64,000 bases of DNA. Origin: Bacteroidota bacterium (lineage in GTDB: Bacteria > Bacteroidota > Ignavibacteria > Ignavibacteriales > Ignavibacteriaceae). The DNA lies in NCBI GenBank assembly GCA_020161395.1, contig JAIUOE010000009.1, positions 62,001 to 126,000 on the forward strand. The letters are read 5' to 3'. This document shows, piece after piece, positions 44,357 to 54,491 of the stretch. How positions within the stretch are numbered: position 1 is the first letter of the stretch; the number at the start of each line of letters is the position of its first letter. The notes below the pieces were generated by a model, which was not told the origin of the DNA, searched no databases, and saw only the letters and a list, made by a program, of their open reading frames with translations. The position numbers were made by a program, and so were the translations under genes.

Positions 44357-46219
44357 ATGGAAATTAAAATGAACGGTATTGCAAAATCAGTAACGGCGCT
44401 CGCACTCGTTCTTTTGACGATGTCTGCTTTTGCCGGTAATGGAGACTCTCTAATGGCGAATAAAGCTGAATTTGTGCCTGACTGGGCAAAAGATGCCGTC
44501 TGGTATCAGATTTTTCCTGAAAGATTTAGAAATGGCGACAGGAAAAACGACCCGACACTTCAGGATATTGACGGGGCATACCCGCATGATATTACATCTC
44601 CCTGGAAAATAAGTCCATGGGGATCCGACTGGTATGAACTTCAGCCGTGGGAAAAGGAAAACGGTAAAGATATCTGGTTCAATCTGCAAAGAAGAAGATA
44701 CAGCGGTGACCTTCAGGGAGTTCTCGAAAAACTCGGGTATCTGAAAGACCTGGGGATAAATGCAATTTATTTCAATCCTTTATTCATGGCACCTTCACTT
44801 CATAAATATGACGGGGCTACATTTCATCATATAGACCCGACTTTCGGACCCGACCCTGAAGGGGACAAAAAACTGATAGCCTCGGAGGTATTTAATGACC
44901 CTTCGACCTGGAAATGGACATCGGCAGACAGACTTGCCCTGCAGATTATTCAGCAAGCTCATGAACTCGGAATAAAGGTGATTTTCGACGGAGTTTTCAA
45001 CCATATGGGGTTAAAATCACCCGCTTTCATGGATATCGTCAAAAATCAAAAAAACTCTCCCTACAAAAACTGGTTCGCAATAAAATCTTTCGCTGATCCT
45101 GAAAAAGGGACAAAATTCGAATATGACGGCTGGTTTAATGTAAAGGAACTCCCAGAAATAAATGAGGATGAGAACGGAATTGTCGCCGAACCGAAAAAGT
45201 ATATCTTTGATATCACAAAAAGATGGATGGACCCCAATGGTGACGGGAATGTCTCTGACGGTATCGACGGCTGGCGGCTCGATGTGGCTTTCTGTGTTAA
45301 GCATCCCTTCTGGAAAGACTGGAGAAAGCATGTCAAATCGATAAACAGTGAAGCCTACCTCACTGCAGAGGTGATCGACTCGATCAAGGTGATCAAGCCT
45401 TATCTCGAAGGCGATGAATTTGATGCCGTGATGAACTACAATTTCGGTTTCGCTTGCGCTGACTGGATTATGGCGGAAAAAACCGGAATATCAACCTCTG
45501 AATTTGATAAAAAACTTGAAAAATTGAGGAAAGCATTCCCGGCGGGGGTCGAATATGTCCAGCAAAATCTGTTCGGAAGTCACGACGCCAACAGGATCGC
45601 CTCACACGCAATGAATGCAGATCTGGGACGATACAGCGACTGGGGTAAATGGTACGGTATTTCGTTCGCCGGTAATTCAAATTATTTCACAGGAAAACCA
45701 TCCCCCGAAGCATTCAAAAAGCAGATGCTCTTTGCCATTTTGCAGATGACTTATGTAGGTGCACCGATGGTTTACTATGGCGACGAAGTCGGGATGTGGG
45801 GTGCCAACGATCCTGATTGCAGAAAACCGATGCTTTGGGACGATATTGAATATCAACCCGAGGTTTACAATCCAGACGGAACCAAGAGAGCCACTCCCGA
45901 TGAAGTCAGTATAAACCATGATCTTCTGAAGCACTACAAAAAACTGATTACGATAAGAAATGCCCATGCATCACTCCGTAGAGGCAGCTACAAAACCATA
46001 AAAGCTGATGACGAGACGGGTGTTTTTGGGTTCGAAAGAAAATTTGAGAACGAGGAAGTGATGGTCTTCCTGAACAATTCACCGGAAAAAAGATCATTCC
46101 CCGTGTTAAGGGGAGGGAAGTACCTTGATGTTCTCAACGGTAAGGAGGTTTCGTTTTCGGCTTCTTATAATCTGCTCGAGATACCACCGATGTGGGGAGT
46201 CATCCTGGTTAAAAAGTAA
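44357..46219 (+). CDS. Secreted GH13 alpha-amylase family hydrolase
   Basis: The product has 620 residues. An N-terminal signal peptide (to about residue 30) is followed by the catalytic GH13 barrel with the four conserved regions: DGVFNHMG, GWRLDVAFCV (nucleophile Asp), LTAEVID (general acid Glu) and FGSHDANRIAS. The N-terminal WYQIFPERFRNGDRKNDP and SPWGSDWYELQPWE suggest a cyclomaltodextrinase/neopullulanase-type member acting on short alpha-glucans. The C-terminal beta-domain (about 540-620) is short. It likely degrades external or periplasmic malto-oligosaccharides. No sorting domain is present. A GAGG site precedes the ATG. Confidence 0.9.
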   Translation: MEIKMNGIAKSVTALALVLLTMSAFAGNGDSLMANKAEFVPDWAKDAVWYQIFPERFRNGDRKNDPTLQDIDGAYPHDITSPWKISPWGSDWYELQPWEKENGKDIWFNLQRRRYSGDLQGVLEKLGYLKDLGINAIYFNPLFMAPSLHKYDGATFHHIDPTFGPDPEGDKKLIASEVFNDPSTWKWTSADRLALQIIQQAHELGIKVIFDGVFNHMGLKSPAFMDIVKNQKNSPYKNWFAIKSFADPEKGTKFEYDGWFNVKELPEINEDENGIVAEPKKYIFDITKRWMDPNGDGNVSDGIDGWRLDVAFCVKHPFWKDWRKHVKSINSEAYLTAEVIDSIKVIKPYLEGDEFDAVMNYNFGFACADWIMAEKTGISTSEFDKKLEKLRKAFPAGVEYVQQNLFGSHDANRIASHAMNADLGRYSDWGKWYGISFAGNSNYFTGKPSPEAFKKQMLFAILQMTYVGAPMVYYGDEVGMWGANDPDCRKPMLWDDIEYQPEVYNPDGTKRATPDEVSINHDLLKHYKKLITIRNAHASLRRGSYKTIKADDETGVFGFERKFENEEVMVFLNNSPEKRSFPVLRGGKYLDVLNGKEVSFSASYNLLEIPPMWGVILVKK

Positions 46220-46238
46220 AAAGATTTCCCGAGAGCGG

Positions 46239-46267
46239 CGGAGCCACAGGTGAAGAGGGTGGCTCCG
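46239..46267. other. 9-bp hairpin between amylase and phosphatase genes
   Basis: CGGAGCCAC (46239-46247) pairs with GTGGCTCCG (46259-46267) around an 11-base loop. There is no T-tail, so it may be a weak terminator or an RNA element. Confidence 0.5.
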
Positions 46268-46387
46268 ATGCTGCAGGTCCTTTATCGTTGATTTCCGCCG
46301 TTTGTAACCTGTTCCCGGCAGCAGATCATTATTTAATTTTGACCGCGTGATTTTTCCGTAATTTTGTTCCTTAATCAGGAAAGCTAA

Positions 46388-47479
46388 TTGGCAAAAATAT
46401 TTTCAAATCTCTACAAACTTTACACAAGCGACCTTAAAGACGGTGATGTCCAGCGGCTGATACGGTCGGAGGCACCCGAAGTTTACCAGTTTTATCTGGA
46501 GAGTGCAAAAAAGCGAAACTACGCCAAGATGAATAAAGAGCAGAAGACTTTTGCTCTCATAAAGGATATAATTTACGCTTTTTTAAGCAAGCTCTCACCG
46601 GTAAGAAGAATTGCATTCTCACTCGCATTTGTCATTTTCTTCTATGCATACCTTGCAAATCTGTGGTTTTGGGCAGGTCTCTCATTTTTAACAATAGTTG
46701 CACTTCTTGCCTTCGAGGTAGCTGAAAAACTTACAGCCGCCAACGAACTCGACATCGCGAAAGGCATTCAGGAAGAGTTAATTATGAAGGAACCTCCTCA
46801 ATATGAAATGCTTCAGGTGGCATCCTACTCAAAACCTGCAAAGACTGTCGGAGGAGATTTTCTCAACTGGTTCCACCTCAACCATGAAAAGAAAAGGCAT
46901 CTTTACCTTCTCGGCGACATTTCCGGGAAAGGGATGCTTGCGGCTCTCTATATGGTTCGGGTTCACTCTCTGTTGATGTATCTGACGAAGGAAGAGGAGA
47001 ACTCCCGCAACATCCTCGTGGAATTAAACAAAGTATTGAATGCCATTTTTAAACCGGGACTTTTCTTTACCGCTGCCGGAGTAGAAGTGGAAAATGAAAA
47101 TGAATTGAAACTTTTCAGAGCCGGGCATATGCCGTTTGTTCATTATGATGCCGAAAAAAAGGAAGTGTCGCAGATAAAACCTGACGGCATCGGAATAGGA
47201 ATGAGGGACAGGGGAATCTTTGAAAAATCACTTAATGAGCATTCTGTAACTTTAAAACCCGGTGACATACTTTTGGTCTATTCCGACGGTCTGAACGAAG
47301 CCGTCGATGAGCACGGGCACGAATATGGCACTCAACGGATCGAGAAAAACCTCCTCAAGTGCACTGATAAATCTGCCGAAGAAATCCTCCAAATGTTCAT
47401 CCGCTCGGTCAATAATTTTACATATAATGTTCCCATGAGAGACGACATCACAATCCTGGTTATGAAGGCTGAAGTCTGA
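46388..47479 (+). CDS. SpoIIE/RsbU-type PP2C serine phosphatase, membrane-anchored
   Basis: The product has 363 residues with a TTG start and an AGGAAAG site. Two membrane segments (about 75-118: AFSLAFVIFFYAYL and LSFLTIVALLAF) precede the cytoplasmic SpoIIE phosphatase domain (about 140-363). Conserved parts are YSKPAKTVGGDFL, LLGDISGKGMLAALYM, GHMPFVHYD, VYSDGLNEAVD and PMRDDITILVM. These phosphatases act on STAS/anti-anti-sigma proteins in partner-switching stress pathways. No anti-sigma or STAS gene is adjacent. It may form a unit with no neighbour. Confidence 0.9.
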   Translation: MAKIFSNLYKLYTSDLKDGDVQRLIRSEAPEVYQFYLESAKKRNYAKMNKEQKTFALIKDIIYAFLSKLSPVRRIAFSLAFVIFFYAYLANLWFWAGLSFLTIVALLAFEVAEKLTAANELDIAKGIQEELIMKEPPQYEMLQVASYSKPAKTVGGDFLNWFHLNHEKKRHLYLLGDISGKGMLAALYMVRVHSLLMYLTKEEENSRNILVELNKVLNAIFKPGLFFTAAGVEVENENELKLFRAGHMPFVHYDAEKKEVSQIKPDGIGIGMRDRGIFEKSLNEHSVTLKPGDILLVYSDGLNEAVDEHGHEYGTQRIEKNLLKCTDKSAEEILQMFIRSVNNFTYNVPMRDDITILVMKAEV

Positions 47480-47646
47480 TGTCAGAAGTTTGAGGTTTGA
47501 AGGGGACGCAGATGCACGCAGATTAAACGGATTTACGCTGAGGAAGATCTGATTACTTATTTGAAATAGTTACAATAAGAAATCAGACCTTCCAAAAATC
47601 CACTTCAAACTTCAAACCTCAAACCTCAAACTTCAAAAATTCATCC
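47480..47646. repeat. Low-complexity 'cttcaaacctcaaac' and 'acgcagatt' repeats
   Basis: After the phosphatase, GAAGTTTGAGGTTTGAAGG and CGCAGATGCACGCAGATTAAACGG words are followed by a run of CTTCAAACTTCAAACCTCAAACCTC at 47591-47645. The same families occur at 9588, 19316 and 40336. Confidence 0.6.
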
Positions 47647-49134
47647 CTATTTAATCACAGTCATCTTTTTTGTGATCGAGTTTCCATTTGATGAGAGGGT
47701 ATAGAAATATACTCCGCTTGTCAGTCCCGTTGCATCAAAATTCACTGAGTGGTTTCCTGATTCGAACATACCGTCTGCAATTACTGCAATTTCTTTTCCT
47801 GTTACATCATAAAGAGTGAGTTTTGCATTTCCCTGATTCGGGAGAGAAAACTTTATAACAGTTGACGGATTAAACGGATTTGGATAATTCTGCTCCAGTG
47901 TGAAACCTTCGATTGCTCCTGAACCGTCATCAACTCCTGCATGTGTCCACAACTGGGCAATAAATGCGTTCGGTACAGCGTCAAAGTTGCTCGTCAGGTT
48001 TCCACCCATAAAAATGATTCCGGAATATTGCTGCTGTTCGGTGATATACAAAGACCTGGAGGAGTAATAAGGCCAGTGATCGAGTATTACATCTGAAACA
48101 GGGAACACAATGGTTGATGTAAACTGATGGAAGAAAAATGGTATACTCACATGATTCTTCCCTTGGGGATCGGTCCATATTTGCGGGATCATCACCAGAT
48201 CATTTACCCGGGTATCAATAATTGGAGAAAGATACAGATATGTAAAGCCGGTGCCTGTCTGGCTTATCGGAAGTGATGGGACGATTACTTCGAATTGTTT
48301 TGTAACCGGATCAACAGTAAAGACTCTCCAGCCTTCACCATTCTGAAATTTTCTGGCAAGAAAGACATATTTACCGTTCGAGAGTTTTTTGTGTTGCATG
48401 TCTTCGCCAAAATCGGTTACCACCCTGTAATCGGGATCGTCTGCAAAAAGATTGTCACGGATTTTAGTAAATGTATTGGTTGCCGGATTGTACTCCTCAA
48501 CTGCTCCGGAAAACAAACCGCCATAGACTCCCCAGCCGCCGAACATGATGGCACCACCGTCGGAAGTCGGTACAAAAGTAGGATAAGCCCGTGGTTGATT
48601 CAGATTGCCGGTAAGAGTAACCTGATTAGTTGCCAGATCGATAACCTCGCCGACTGCCGCTGCAACATCGCTGTACCAGCATCCCGCAACTAACACTTTT
48701 CCGTTTGCAAGCTGGACACCGTTAGCCATTGTACGGGCATTCAGGAGGGCTGGTCCTGCGGCACTTTGCAACAGATTCGGGTAAACCCTTTCGGTTGTGC
48801 TGAGCTGACCCACTCCCAGATCGGAAGACATCCCACCGATCAGGAGGCAGGTGGAGTCACTGAGATGCACTATTCCGGTCGCATCTCTGAAGTCTGTGAG
48901 GGTGAAGTTTGCCCAGGCAGAGTCGTTGTGTGCGACTGAAGTTACTGTGTTCATTCGAGTAAAACCTGAGGAGTGACCACCTATTGCGAGGTAGAGTCCG
49001 CTTGAAGTGGCTACGGTCTGGCTGTTCATTCGAGGGAATGGCATGTCAGGCAGTGATTGTTTTGTAACCCCCTGTGCAGAGGTTGAAACAACCATCATTG
49101 AGATGGCGACAAAAAAAGAGAAAAAAGTCTTCAT
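47647..49134 (-). CDS. T9SS-sorted Kelch/galactose-oxidase-like beta-propeller protein
   Basis: The product has 495 residues with a signal peptide (MKTFFSFFVAISMMVVSTSA). Kelch-type repeats include YLAIGGHSSGFT, CLLIGGMSS, LANGKVLVAGCWYSDV and GAIMFGGWGVYGG. The C-terminal sorting domain is NYPNPFNPSTVIKFSLP ... SGVYFYTLSSNG. The propeller is probably a ligand-binding surface domain. I see no copper-radical active site. Confidence 0.85.
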   Translation of the reverse strand: MKTFFSFFVAISMMVVSTSAQGVTKQSLPDMPFPRMNSQTVATSSGLYLAIGGHSSGFTRMNTVTSVAHNDSAWANFTLTDFRDATGIVHLSDSTCLLIGGMSSDLGVGQLSTTERVYPNLLQSAAGPALLNARTMANGVQLANGKVLVAGCWYSDVAAAVGEVIDLATNQVTLTGNLNQPRAYPTFVPTSDGGAIMFGGWGVYGGLFSGAVEEYNPATNTFTKIRDNLFADDPDYRVVTDFGEDMQHKKLSNGKYVFLARKFQNGEGWRVFTVDPVTKQFEVIVPSLPISQTGTGFTYLYLSPIIDTRVNDLVMIPQIWTDPQGKNHVSIPFFFHQFTSTIVFPVSDVILDHWPYYSSRSLYITEQQQYSGIIFMGGNLTSNFDAVPNAFIAQLWTHAGVDDGSGAIEGFTLEQNYPNPFNPSTVIKFSLPNQGNAKLTLYDVTGKEIAVIADGMFESGNHSVNFDATGLTSGVYFYTLSSNGNSITKKMTVIK

Positions 49135-49451
49135 GGTTATATTCCTTCCTTCAAAATCTTCGAATTCCTTGTGCGAACGATGATGAAAACCGCATCAGGC
49201 AATTTGAACCAACTGCTCGTGAATCAAGAAGTATGCCAAACGGAAAATCTGTTTCCCGTTGATTACTTTATAAAATTCCCGTATATCTCTCATTTAATAG
49301 AAAAAATTTTTCATTTTTAAGAAATTTGTATTTAAATGGGTTACCGAAACAAAATAGAACCGCCTGTACATTTTAAAGCAGGGGAATCGATTTCTTTCTT
49401 ATTTTCGAGAGTTAAAAAATTTTCAATTTAAACCACCAAGAGAAAAGCTTT
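49135..49451. other. Intergenic region between two divergent propeller genes
   Basis: No gene or clear structure is seen. It is AT-rich near 49300-49340 and should hold the divergent promoters of both neighbours. Confidence 0.5.
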
Positions 49452-52400
49452 ATGCGTTTAAAACTCATCCAATTGTTCTTGATCCCGCTTCTCGTGACCG
49501 GTGTACTTTTCGCACAGGACGAAGAGAAAGAGAAAAAAGACCCTCTTCAAAAGGAAAACTTCAGTGGATTGAAATGGCGTAACATCGGACCCGCACTTAC
49601 GAGCGGGAGAATCGCCGATTTTGCCATAAACCCGAAAAACAACAGCGAATATTTCGTAGCCGTTGCCAGCGGACATGTGTGGAAAACCACGAATGCAGGC
49701 ATCACATTCGATCCTGTATTTGAAAATCAAGGAGCCTACTCGATCGGATGTGTAACCCTCGATCCCAATAATCAGCATGTGGTTTGGGTTGGTACAGGTG
49801 AAAACAACCACCAGCGCGCACTCGGTTATGGAAACGGTGTTTACAAATCGGTTGACGGTGGCAAGTCGTGGAAAAACATGGGTTTGAAAGATTCCCGTCA
49901 AATTGGCGATATAGTTATAGACCCCCGAAATTCAAATATTGTCTTCGTTGCTGCTGAAGGATCGGTCTGGGGACCCGGCGGTGAAAGAGGCCTCTATAAA
50001 ACCGTTGACGGTGGCAAAACATGGAAAAAAGTGCTCGAGATCAGTACAAACACGGGTGTCAATAATGTTACATTCGATTCCCGAAATCCTGATATCATGT
50101 ATGCCACTTCGGAGCAGAGAAGAAGACATGTTTACGGAAAGATTGGCGGTGGACCCGAATCTGCTGTTTATAAATCAGAGGACGGCGGAGAGACATGGGA
50201 AAAGATTATGAAGGGGCTTCCCTCTGTGCATCTTGGCGGTATGGGAATCGATATTTCTCCTGTTAATCCTGATGTTTTGTACCTGATTGTGGAAGCAGCC
50301 GAAAATCAGAGCGGATTTTACAGAAGCACCAACCGTGGGGCAACCTGGGAGAAAATGAGCGATTATGCCTCCTCAGGACAATATTTCAACGAGATTTACT
50401 GTGATCCAAAGGATGTCGATAAGGTTTATTCGATGGAAGTGGTTTCCCGCGTTACCACTGATGCAGGAAAGACCTGGGTTGCACTCGGAGTAGATGACAG
50501 ACATGTGGATGATCACGCCCTTTGGATAAATCCTTCAAACACAAACCACCTTTTAATAGGTGGGGATGGCGGTATCTACGAGTCTTTTGATGGCGGAAAA
50601 CTTTGGGACTTCAAAGAAAACCTTCCCGTTACTCAGTTTTATCGCGTTTTTGCTGATAATTCTGCTCCCTTCTATAATGTTTACGGCGGTACACAGGATA
50701 ACAGCAGCATGGGAGGACCCTCACGCACACTCAGTTCTGACGGCATTGTAAACTCCGACTGGTTTATTACCAACGGAGGCGATGGTTTTTGGTCGGCTGT
50801 CGATCCTGAAAATCCCGACATTGTTTATGCGGAGTCACAGTATGCAGGAATGGTCAGATATGATAAAAAAAGCGGTGAAGCAATCGATATCAGACCTGAA
50901 CCCGGAAAAGGTGAAAAAACTTACAAATGGAACTGGGATACCCCTCTTTTTATCAGTCCTCATAAAAATACACGGCTCTACACCGCTGCAAATATGGTGT
51001 TCAGGACCAATGACAGGGGTGACAACTGGGAAGTGATCAGTCCCGACCTGACAACGGGAATCGACAGAAATTCTTTCCCCGTTATGGATAAATACTGGGG
51101 AGTGGATGCGGTTGCCAAAGACCGTTCGACTTCACTTTTTGGAACGATTGTTTCACTTGCAGAATCCCCCGTAAAAGAGAATCTTCTCTATGCAGGCACT
51201 GACGACGGACTGATTCAGATCACCGAAGATGCAAAGACCTGGAGCAAGGCTGGTTCCTTCCCCGGAGTTCCTGAATACACTTATGTAAGTGATGTCCTTC
51301 CTTCACGATTCAATGAGAATGTGGTTTATGCCTCCTTCAACAACCACCTGCGGGATGATTTTAAACCCTACATCCTTAAGAGTGAGGATAAAGGGAAATC
51401 GTGGAAACCAATTTCTGCCTCACTTCCTGAAAACGGCTCTGTCTGGAGTATTGCGGAAGATTTTGAAAATCCAAATCTCCTTTTTGCGGGTACCGAGTTC
51501 GGATTTTTCTTCACCGTGGACGGTGGTAACAAGTGGATAAAGCTCCAGAACGGCCTGCCTGATATCCCCGTGAGAGATATCTTCCTTCACAAGCGGGAAG
51601 GTGATATTGTAATTGCGACCTTCGGCAGGGGATTTTATATTCTCGACGATTACACGCCGCTCCGAAGCGTGACAAATGAACTGCTACAGAAAGATGGACA
51701 CATCTTTGGTGTCAGGGACGGCCTGATGTTCATCGAGATGGCGGGCAGATACGGGACTGGCAACACTTACTACAAAGCACCAAATCCCGAGTTCGGTGTA
51801 AATATCACCTATTACATAAAGGAAGTGCCGAAAACCCTCAAGGAGATCCGGAAGGCAAAAGAAGCCGACCTGTTTAAGGAAGGGAAGCCGATACCGATAC
51901 CGACTGACGCGGAACTTGATGCCGAACAGCGTGAGGTCGCGCCGTATCTCCTCGTGTGGATCGAGGATGAAACAGGACAGATTGTGAGAAAACTCACGAA
52001 ACCTGCCACAAAAGGAGTTAACAGGATCAACTGGGATCTAAAACATCAGATGATTACGAATCTGAAAGTCGATAAGTTCAACTCGAACATGAAGACGCAA
52101 AGTTCCAACCTCGTGATGCCAGGAAAATTCACCGCCACCATTTTCATGGTAGACCGTGAGGGTGTATCTCCACTTGCGGATAATGTTGAGTTCAAGGCGG
52201 AAGCTCTCCGGAACACGACTCTCCCCGCCGTCGACAGAGCGGAACTGGTGAAATTTCAGTCTGATGTGCGCGAACTTTCGCGGATTGTACGCGGCACTTA
52301 TATTTACCTGACCGAACTGATCGGAAAAGTTAACGCTCTTAAGCAGGCGGCACTTTACTCACCAAGTACGGGTTATGAGCCTCTTCGCAGGGTTGACAGG

Positions 52401-52709
52401 ATACTGGACACTCTCAATACGGTGCTTCTGAAATTCGAGAGGAAATCGAATTTCCCAAGTGCGGAAGAGAATCCACCATCTCCGGTTACTATCAACGAGA
52501 GGCTTAACACACTGCTTTGGACGCACTGGCGTTCGACCTCAGGCGTCACAAAGAACGAGAGGGTTGCCTATGATGTTCTGAAATCGGAATTCCCTCCTCT
52601 CTATGAGATCATCAAGAGGATGGCCGAAGTTGAAGTCAGAAAACTCGAAGACGAGCTTGACTCCTTCGGAGGTTATCTCACCCCCGGAAGACTCCCCGAG
52701 CTGAAGTAA
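49452..52709 (+). CDS. Large exported VPS10/BNR beta-propeller protein
   Basis: The product has 1085 residues with a signal peptide (to about residue 21). The first 730 residues are successive BNR-type blades: TTNAGITFDPV, SVDGGKSWKNM, TVDGGKTWKKV, SEDGGETWEKI, STNRGATWEKM and others, as in sortilin/VPS10-like and xyloglucanase-fold proteins. A C-terminal alpha/beta region (about 740-1085) contains WIEDETGQIVRKL, GVNRINWDLKHQM and a helical tail. The layout is that of exported 'glycosyl hydrolase-like' proteins of Bacteroidota; no catalytic residue is evident. There is no T9SS sorting domain. A terminator follows at 52728. Confidence 0.8.
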   Translation: MRLKLIQLFLIPLLVTGVLFAQDEEKEKKDPLQKENFSGLKWRNIGPALTSGRIADFAINPKNNSEYFVAVASGHVWKTTNAGITFDPVFENQGAYSIGCVTLDPNNQHVVWVGTGENNHQRALGYGNGVYKSVDGGKSWKNMGLKDSRQIGDIVIDPRNSNIVFVAAEGSVWGPGGERGLYKTVDGGKTWKKVLEISTNTGVNNVTFDSRNPDIMYATSEQRRRHVYGKIGGGPESAVYKSEDGGETWEKIMKGLPSVHLGGMGIDISPVNPDVLYLIVEAAENQSGFYRSTNRGATWEKMSDYASSGQYFNEIYCDPKDVDKVYSMEVVSRVTTDAGKTWVALGVDDRHVDDHALWINPSNTNHLLIGGDGGIYESFDGGKLWDFKENLPVTQFYRVFADNSAPFYNVYGGTQDNSSMGGPSRTLSSDGIVNSDWFITNGGDGFWSAVDPENPDIVYAESQYAGMVRYDKKSGEAIDIRPEPGKGEKTYKWNWDTPLFISPHKNTRLYTAANMVFRTNDRGDNWEVISPDLTTGIDRNSFPVMDKYWGVDAVAKDRSTSLFGTIVSLAESPVKENLLYAGTDDGLIQITEDAKTWSKAGSFPGVPEYTYVSDVLPSRFNENVVYASFNNHLRDDFKPYILKSEDKGKSWKPISASLPENGSVWSIAEDFENPNLLFAGTEFGFFFTVDGGNKWIKLQNGLPDIPVRDIFLHKREGDIVIATFGRGFYILDDYTPLRSVTNELLQKDGHIFGVRDGLMFIEMAGRYGTGNTYYKAPNPEFGVNITYYIKEVPKTLKEIRKAKEADLFKEGKPIPIPTDAELDAEQREVAPYLLVWIEDETGQIVRKLTKPATKGVNRINWDLKHQMITNLKVDKFNSNMKTQSSNLVMPGKFTATIFMVDREGVSPLADNVEFKAEALRNTTLPAVDRAELVKFQSDVRELSRIVRGTYIYLTELIGKVNALKQAALYSPSTGYEPLRRVDRILDTLNTVLLKFERKSNFPSAEENPPSPVTINERLNTLLWTHWRSTSGVTKNERVAYDVLKSEFPPLYEIIKRMAEVEVRKLEDELDSFGGYLTPGRLPELK

Positions 52710-52727
52710 TTCAATCCGGATAATTTT

Positions 52728-52771
52728 AAGGCTGCACCTTTTGAATCAAAAGAAGGGTGCAGCCTTTTTTT
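52728..52771 (+). terminator. Strong hairpin terminator
   Basis: AAGGCTGCACC pairs with GGTGCAGCCTT around a loop (TTTTGAATCAAAAGAAG), followed by six more T. It lies 19 bases after the stop of the large propeller gene. Confidence 0.9.
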
Positions 52772-52852
52772 ATGGAAATCATTTTTACTAAAAATTTTGC
52801 GATAAATAATGTATATTGTAGTGTAACGCAAAAAAATATTGGAAACATTGCA

Positions 52853-53662
52853 TTGATAAAGAACCGTTTGAATCACTGGATTGAGAAACTACAGTCTTTT
52901 GGCCGATATTCTTTCACTCTGGAAGAAGCAAGATCAGAATTTGTTGCTCTGTCTGATGAGGCTGTGCAAGCCACAATATCCCGCTTAGCGATAAAAAAGA
53001 AAATACGGTCGGTGTTCCGTGGATTTTACATTATTCTCCCCCCGCAATATGCAGGTATGGGAATACTGCCCCCTTCATTATTCATCGACGACCTGATGAA
53101 TTCGCTCCACCGTTCCTATTATGCAGGATTGCTAAGTGCTGCCGGATTTTATGGATCTTCCCATCAAAAACCTCAGGAGTTTTTTGTTGTTACGGAATTC
53201 CCGGTACTCCGAAATACAGTTACCGCCGGGATAAAAATTAATTACCTGAGCAGAAATGAGATTAATAACCATTTCTTGAGACGCCTAAAAACTGATTCAG
53301 GCTATATTACAGTTTCTTCACCCGCCCTGACCGCAATCGATTTGGTACAATACAATCACAGAATTGGAGGACTTAACAGGGCATCAACTGTTTTGAGTGA
53401 ACTCACAGATGCTTTTAATTTGAATGACTTTTCAAGTGACTTACTCAATTATTCGACAGTCTCAACCATTCAGAGATTGGGATATATCCTTGAAGAAGTG
53501 CTCGATCAGAGTGAAATTGCACAAAAGATATTTGATGGAATAAAAAACTCCAATCGCAAATTTCAGCAAATCCGTCTTAATCCGGCGAAAGATGTCAAAA
53601 AAAGAGTTGTCAATAAAAAATGGAACATAATTGTTAATATGGAGATAAACCCGGATCTATGA
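52853..53662 (+). CDS. abiEi: AbiEi-type antitoxin of a type IV toxin-antitoxin system
   Basis: The product has about 269 residues. AbiEi antitoxins begin with an LxxWIEKLxxxGRYxFTLEE motif; here it is LNHWIEKLQSFGRYSFTLEEA, about 6 residues after the chosen TTG start, which has a TTGGAAAC site 8 bases upstream. The longest frame (from 52757) would start inside the terminator stem. The core FRGFYIILPPQYAGMG and the FIDDLMN motif are typical. The C-terminus (STVSTIQRLGYILEEVL) matches the rest of the family. It overlaps the abiEii start by 4 bases (ATGA). Confidence 0.82.
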   Translation: MIKNRLNHWIEKLQSFGRYSFTLEEARSEFVALSDEAVQATISRLAIKKKIRSVFRGFYIILPPQYAGMGILPPSLFIDDLMNSLHRSYYAGLLSAAGFYGSSHQKPQEFFVVTEFPVLRNTVTAGIKINYLSRNEINNHFLRRLKTDSGYITVSSPALTAIDLVQYNHRIGGLNRASTVLSELTDAFNLNDFSSDLLNYSTVSTIQRLGYILEEVLDQSEIAQKIFDGIKNSNRKFQQIRLNPAKDVKKRVVNKKWNIIVNMEINPDL

Positions 53663-54447
53663 TACCAAAAGCTTACATTACAGAATGGTCTAACTTCGTG
53701 CCTTGGAAAGCAAACGAGCAAGTCGAACAGGATCTGGTGACATGCCGGGCTCTGCTTGAAATCTATTCCGATGAGTTCCTGGCTAAAAGTCTGGCATTTA
53801 GAGGTGGAACGGCTTTGCATAAGCTTTTTTTAGCGCCCCAGATGAGATACTCGGAAGATATAGACCTGGTACAGATTAATGCCGGTCCCTTTGGTGAGAT
53901 AGCTGACAGGATTGCCTTGAGACTTGGCTTTTTAGGAGTTCCGAAAAGGTTAAGGAAAGAGAATAATTTTACCTTGTTGTTTAGATTTGAATCGGAGTAT
54001 CCACCGGTTCAGACTCTTAAGTTGAAAGTGGAAACAAACTGCCGGGAACATTTTACCGTCACCGGATTCAATGAAGTCCCCTTCGCTATCAATTCAAGAT
54101 GGTATTCGGGAAGGACAAACATTGTTACCTACCATTTAGAGGAACTTACAGCGACAAAACTTAGAGCCCTTTACCAGCGAAGTAAGGGGAGGGATTTATA
54201 TGATTTGTATAAAGTTCTAACAATGCATCCTAATTTGGATTACATTAAAACACTTGAAATATACTATCACTATATGAAGTTCACAGTTGAGCCGCCTTCA
54301 AAAAAGAAATTTACGGATAATCTCACCGATAAAATGCAGGATTCCGATTTTCTTGGTGATACGACTGCGATCCTCAGTCCAAGTGAGAAATATGATCCTG
54401 TGCAAGCCTTCCTTTTAGTGAAAAAACATTTCCTCGAGAATCTCTGA
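53659..54447 (+). CDS. abiEii: AbiEii-type nucleotidyltransferase toxin
   Basis: The product has 262 residues. It is a polymerase-beta-fold nucleotidyltransferase of AbiEii type, with FRGGTALHKLFL, RYSEDIDLVQI (two metal-binding Asp), TNIVTYHLEELTATKLRALYQRSKGRDLYDLYK and the final YDPVQAFL. Type IV AbiE toxins add nucleotides to cellular targets or otherwise inhibit growth, with GTP preference reported, and confer phage-infection abortive death. It is the second gene of the pair, overlapping abiEi. Active-site residues look intact. Confidence 0.9.
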   Translation: MIPKAYITEWSNFVPWKANEQVEQDLVTCRALLEIYSDEFLAKSLAFRGGTALHKLFLAPQMRYSEDIDLVQINAGPFGEIADRIALRLGFLGVPKRLRKENNFTLLFRFESEYPPVQTLKLKVETNCREHFTVTGFNEVPFAINSRWYSGRTNIVTYHLEELTATKLRALYQRSKGRDLYDLYKVLTMHPNLDYIKTLEIYYHYMKFTVEPPSKKKFTDNLTDKMQDSDFLGDTTAILSPSEKYDPVQAFLLVKKHFLENL

Positions 54448-54491
54448 CCGATATTCCGTAATTTTGCATAATTGAAAAGGAGAAATTTGTA

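Noticed and set aside
46239-46267. Rho-independent terminator of the amylase gene
   Set aside because: The hairpin is strong but has no T-tail; it is kept only as a hairpin.
52757-52852. Upstream start of AbiEi at the longest open frame
   Set aside because: The first codon (GTG) lies within the terminator stem and the added residues do not match the family's N-terminus.
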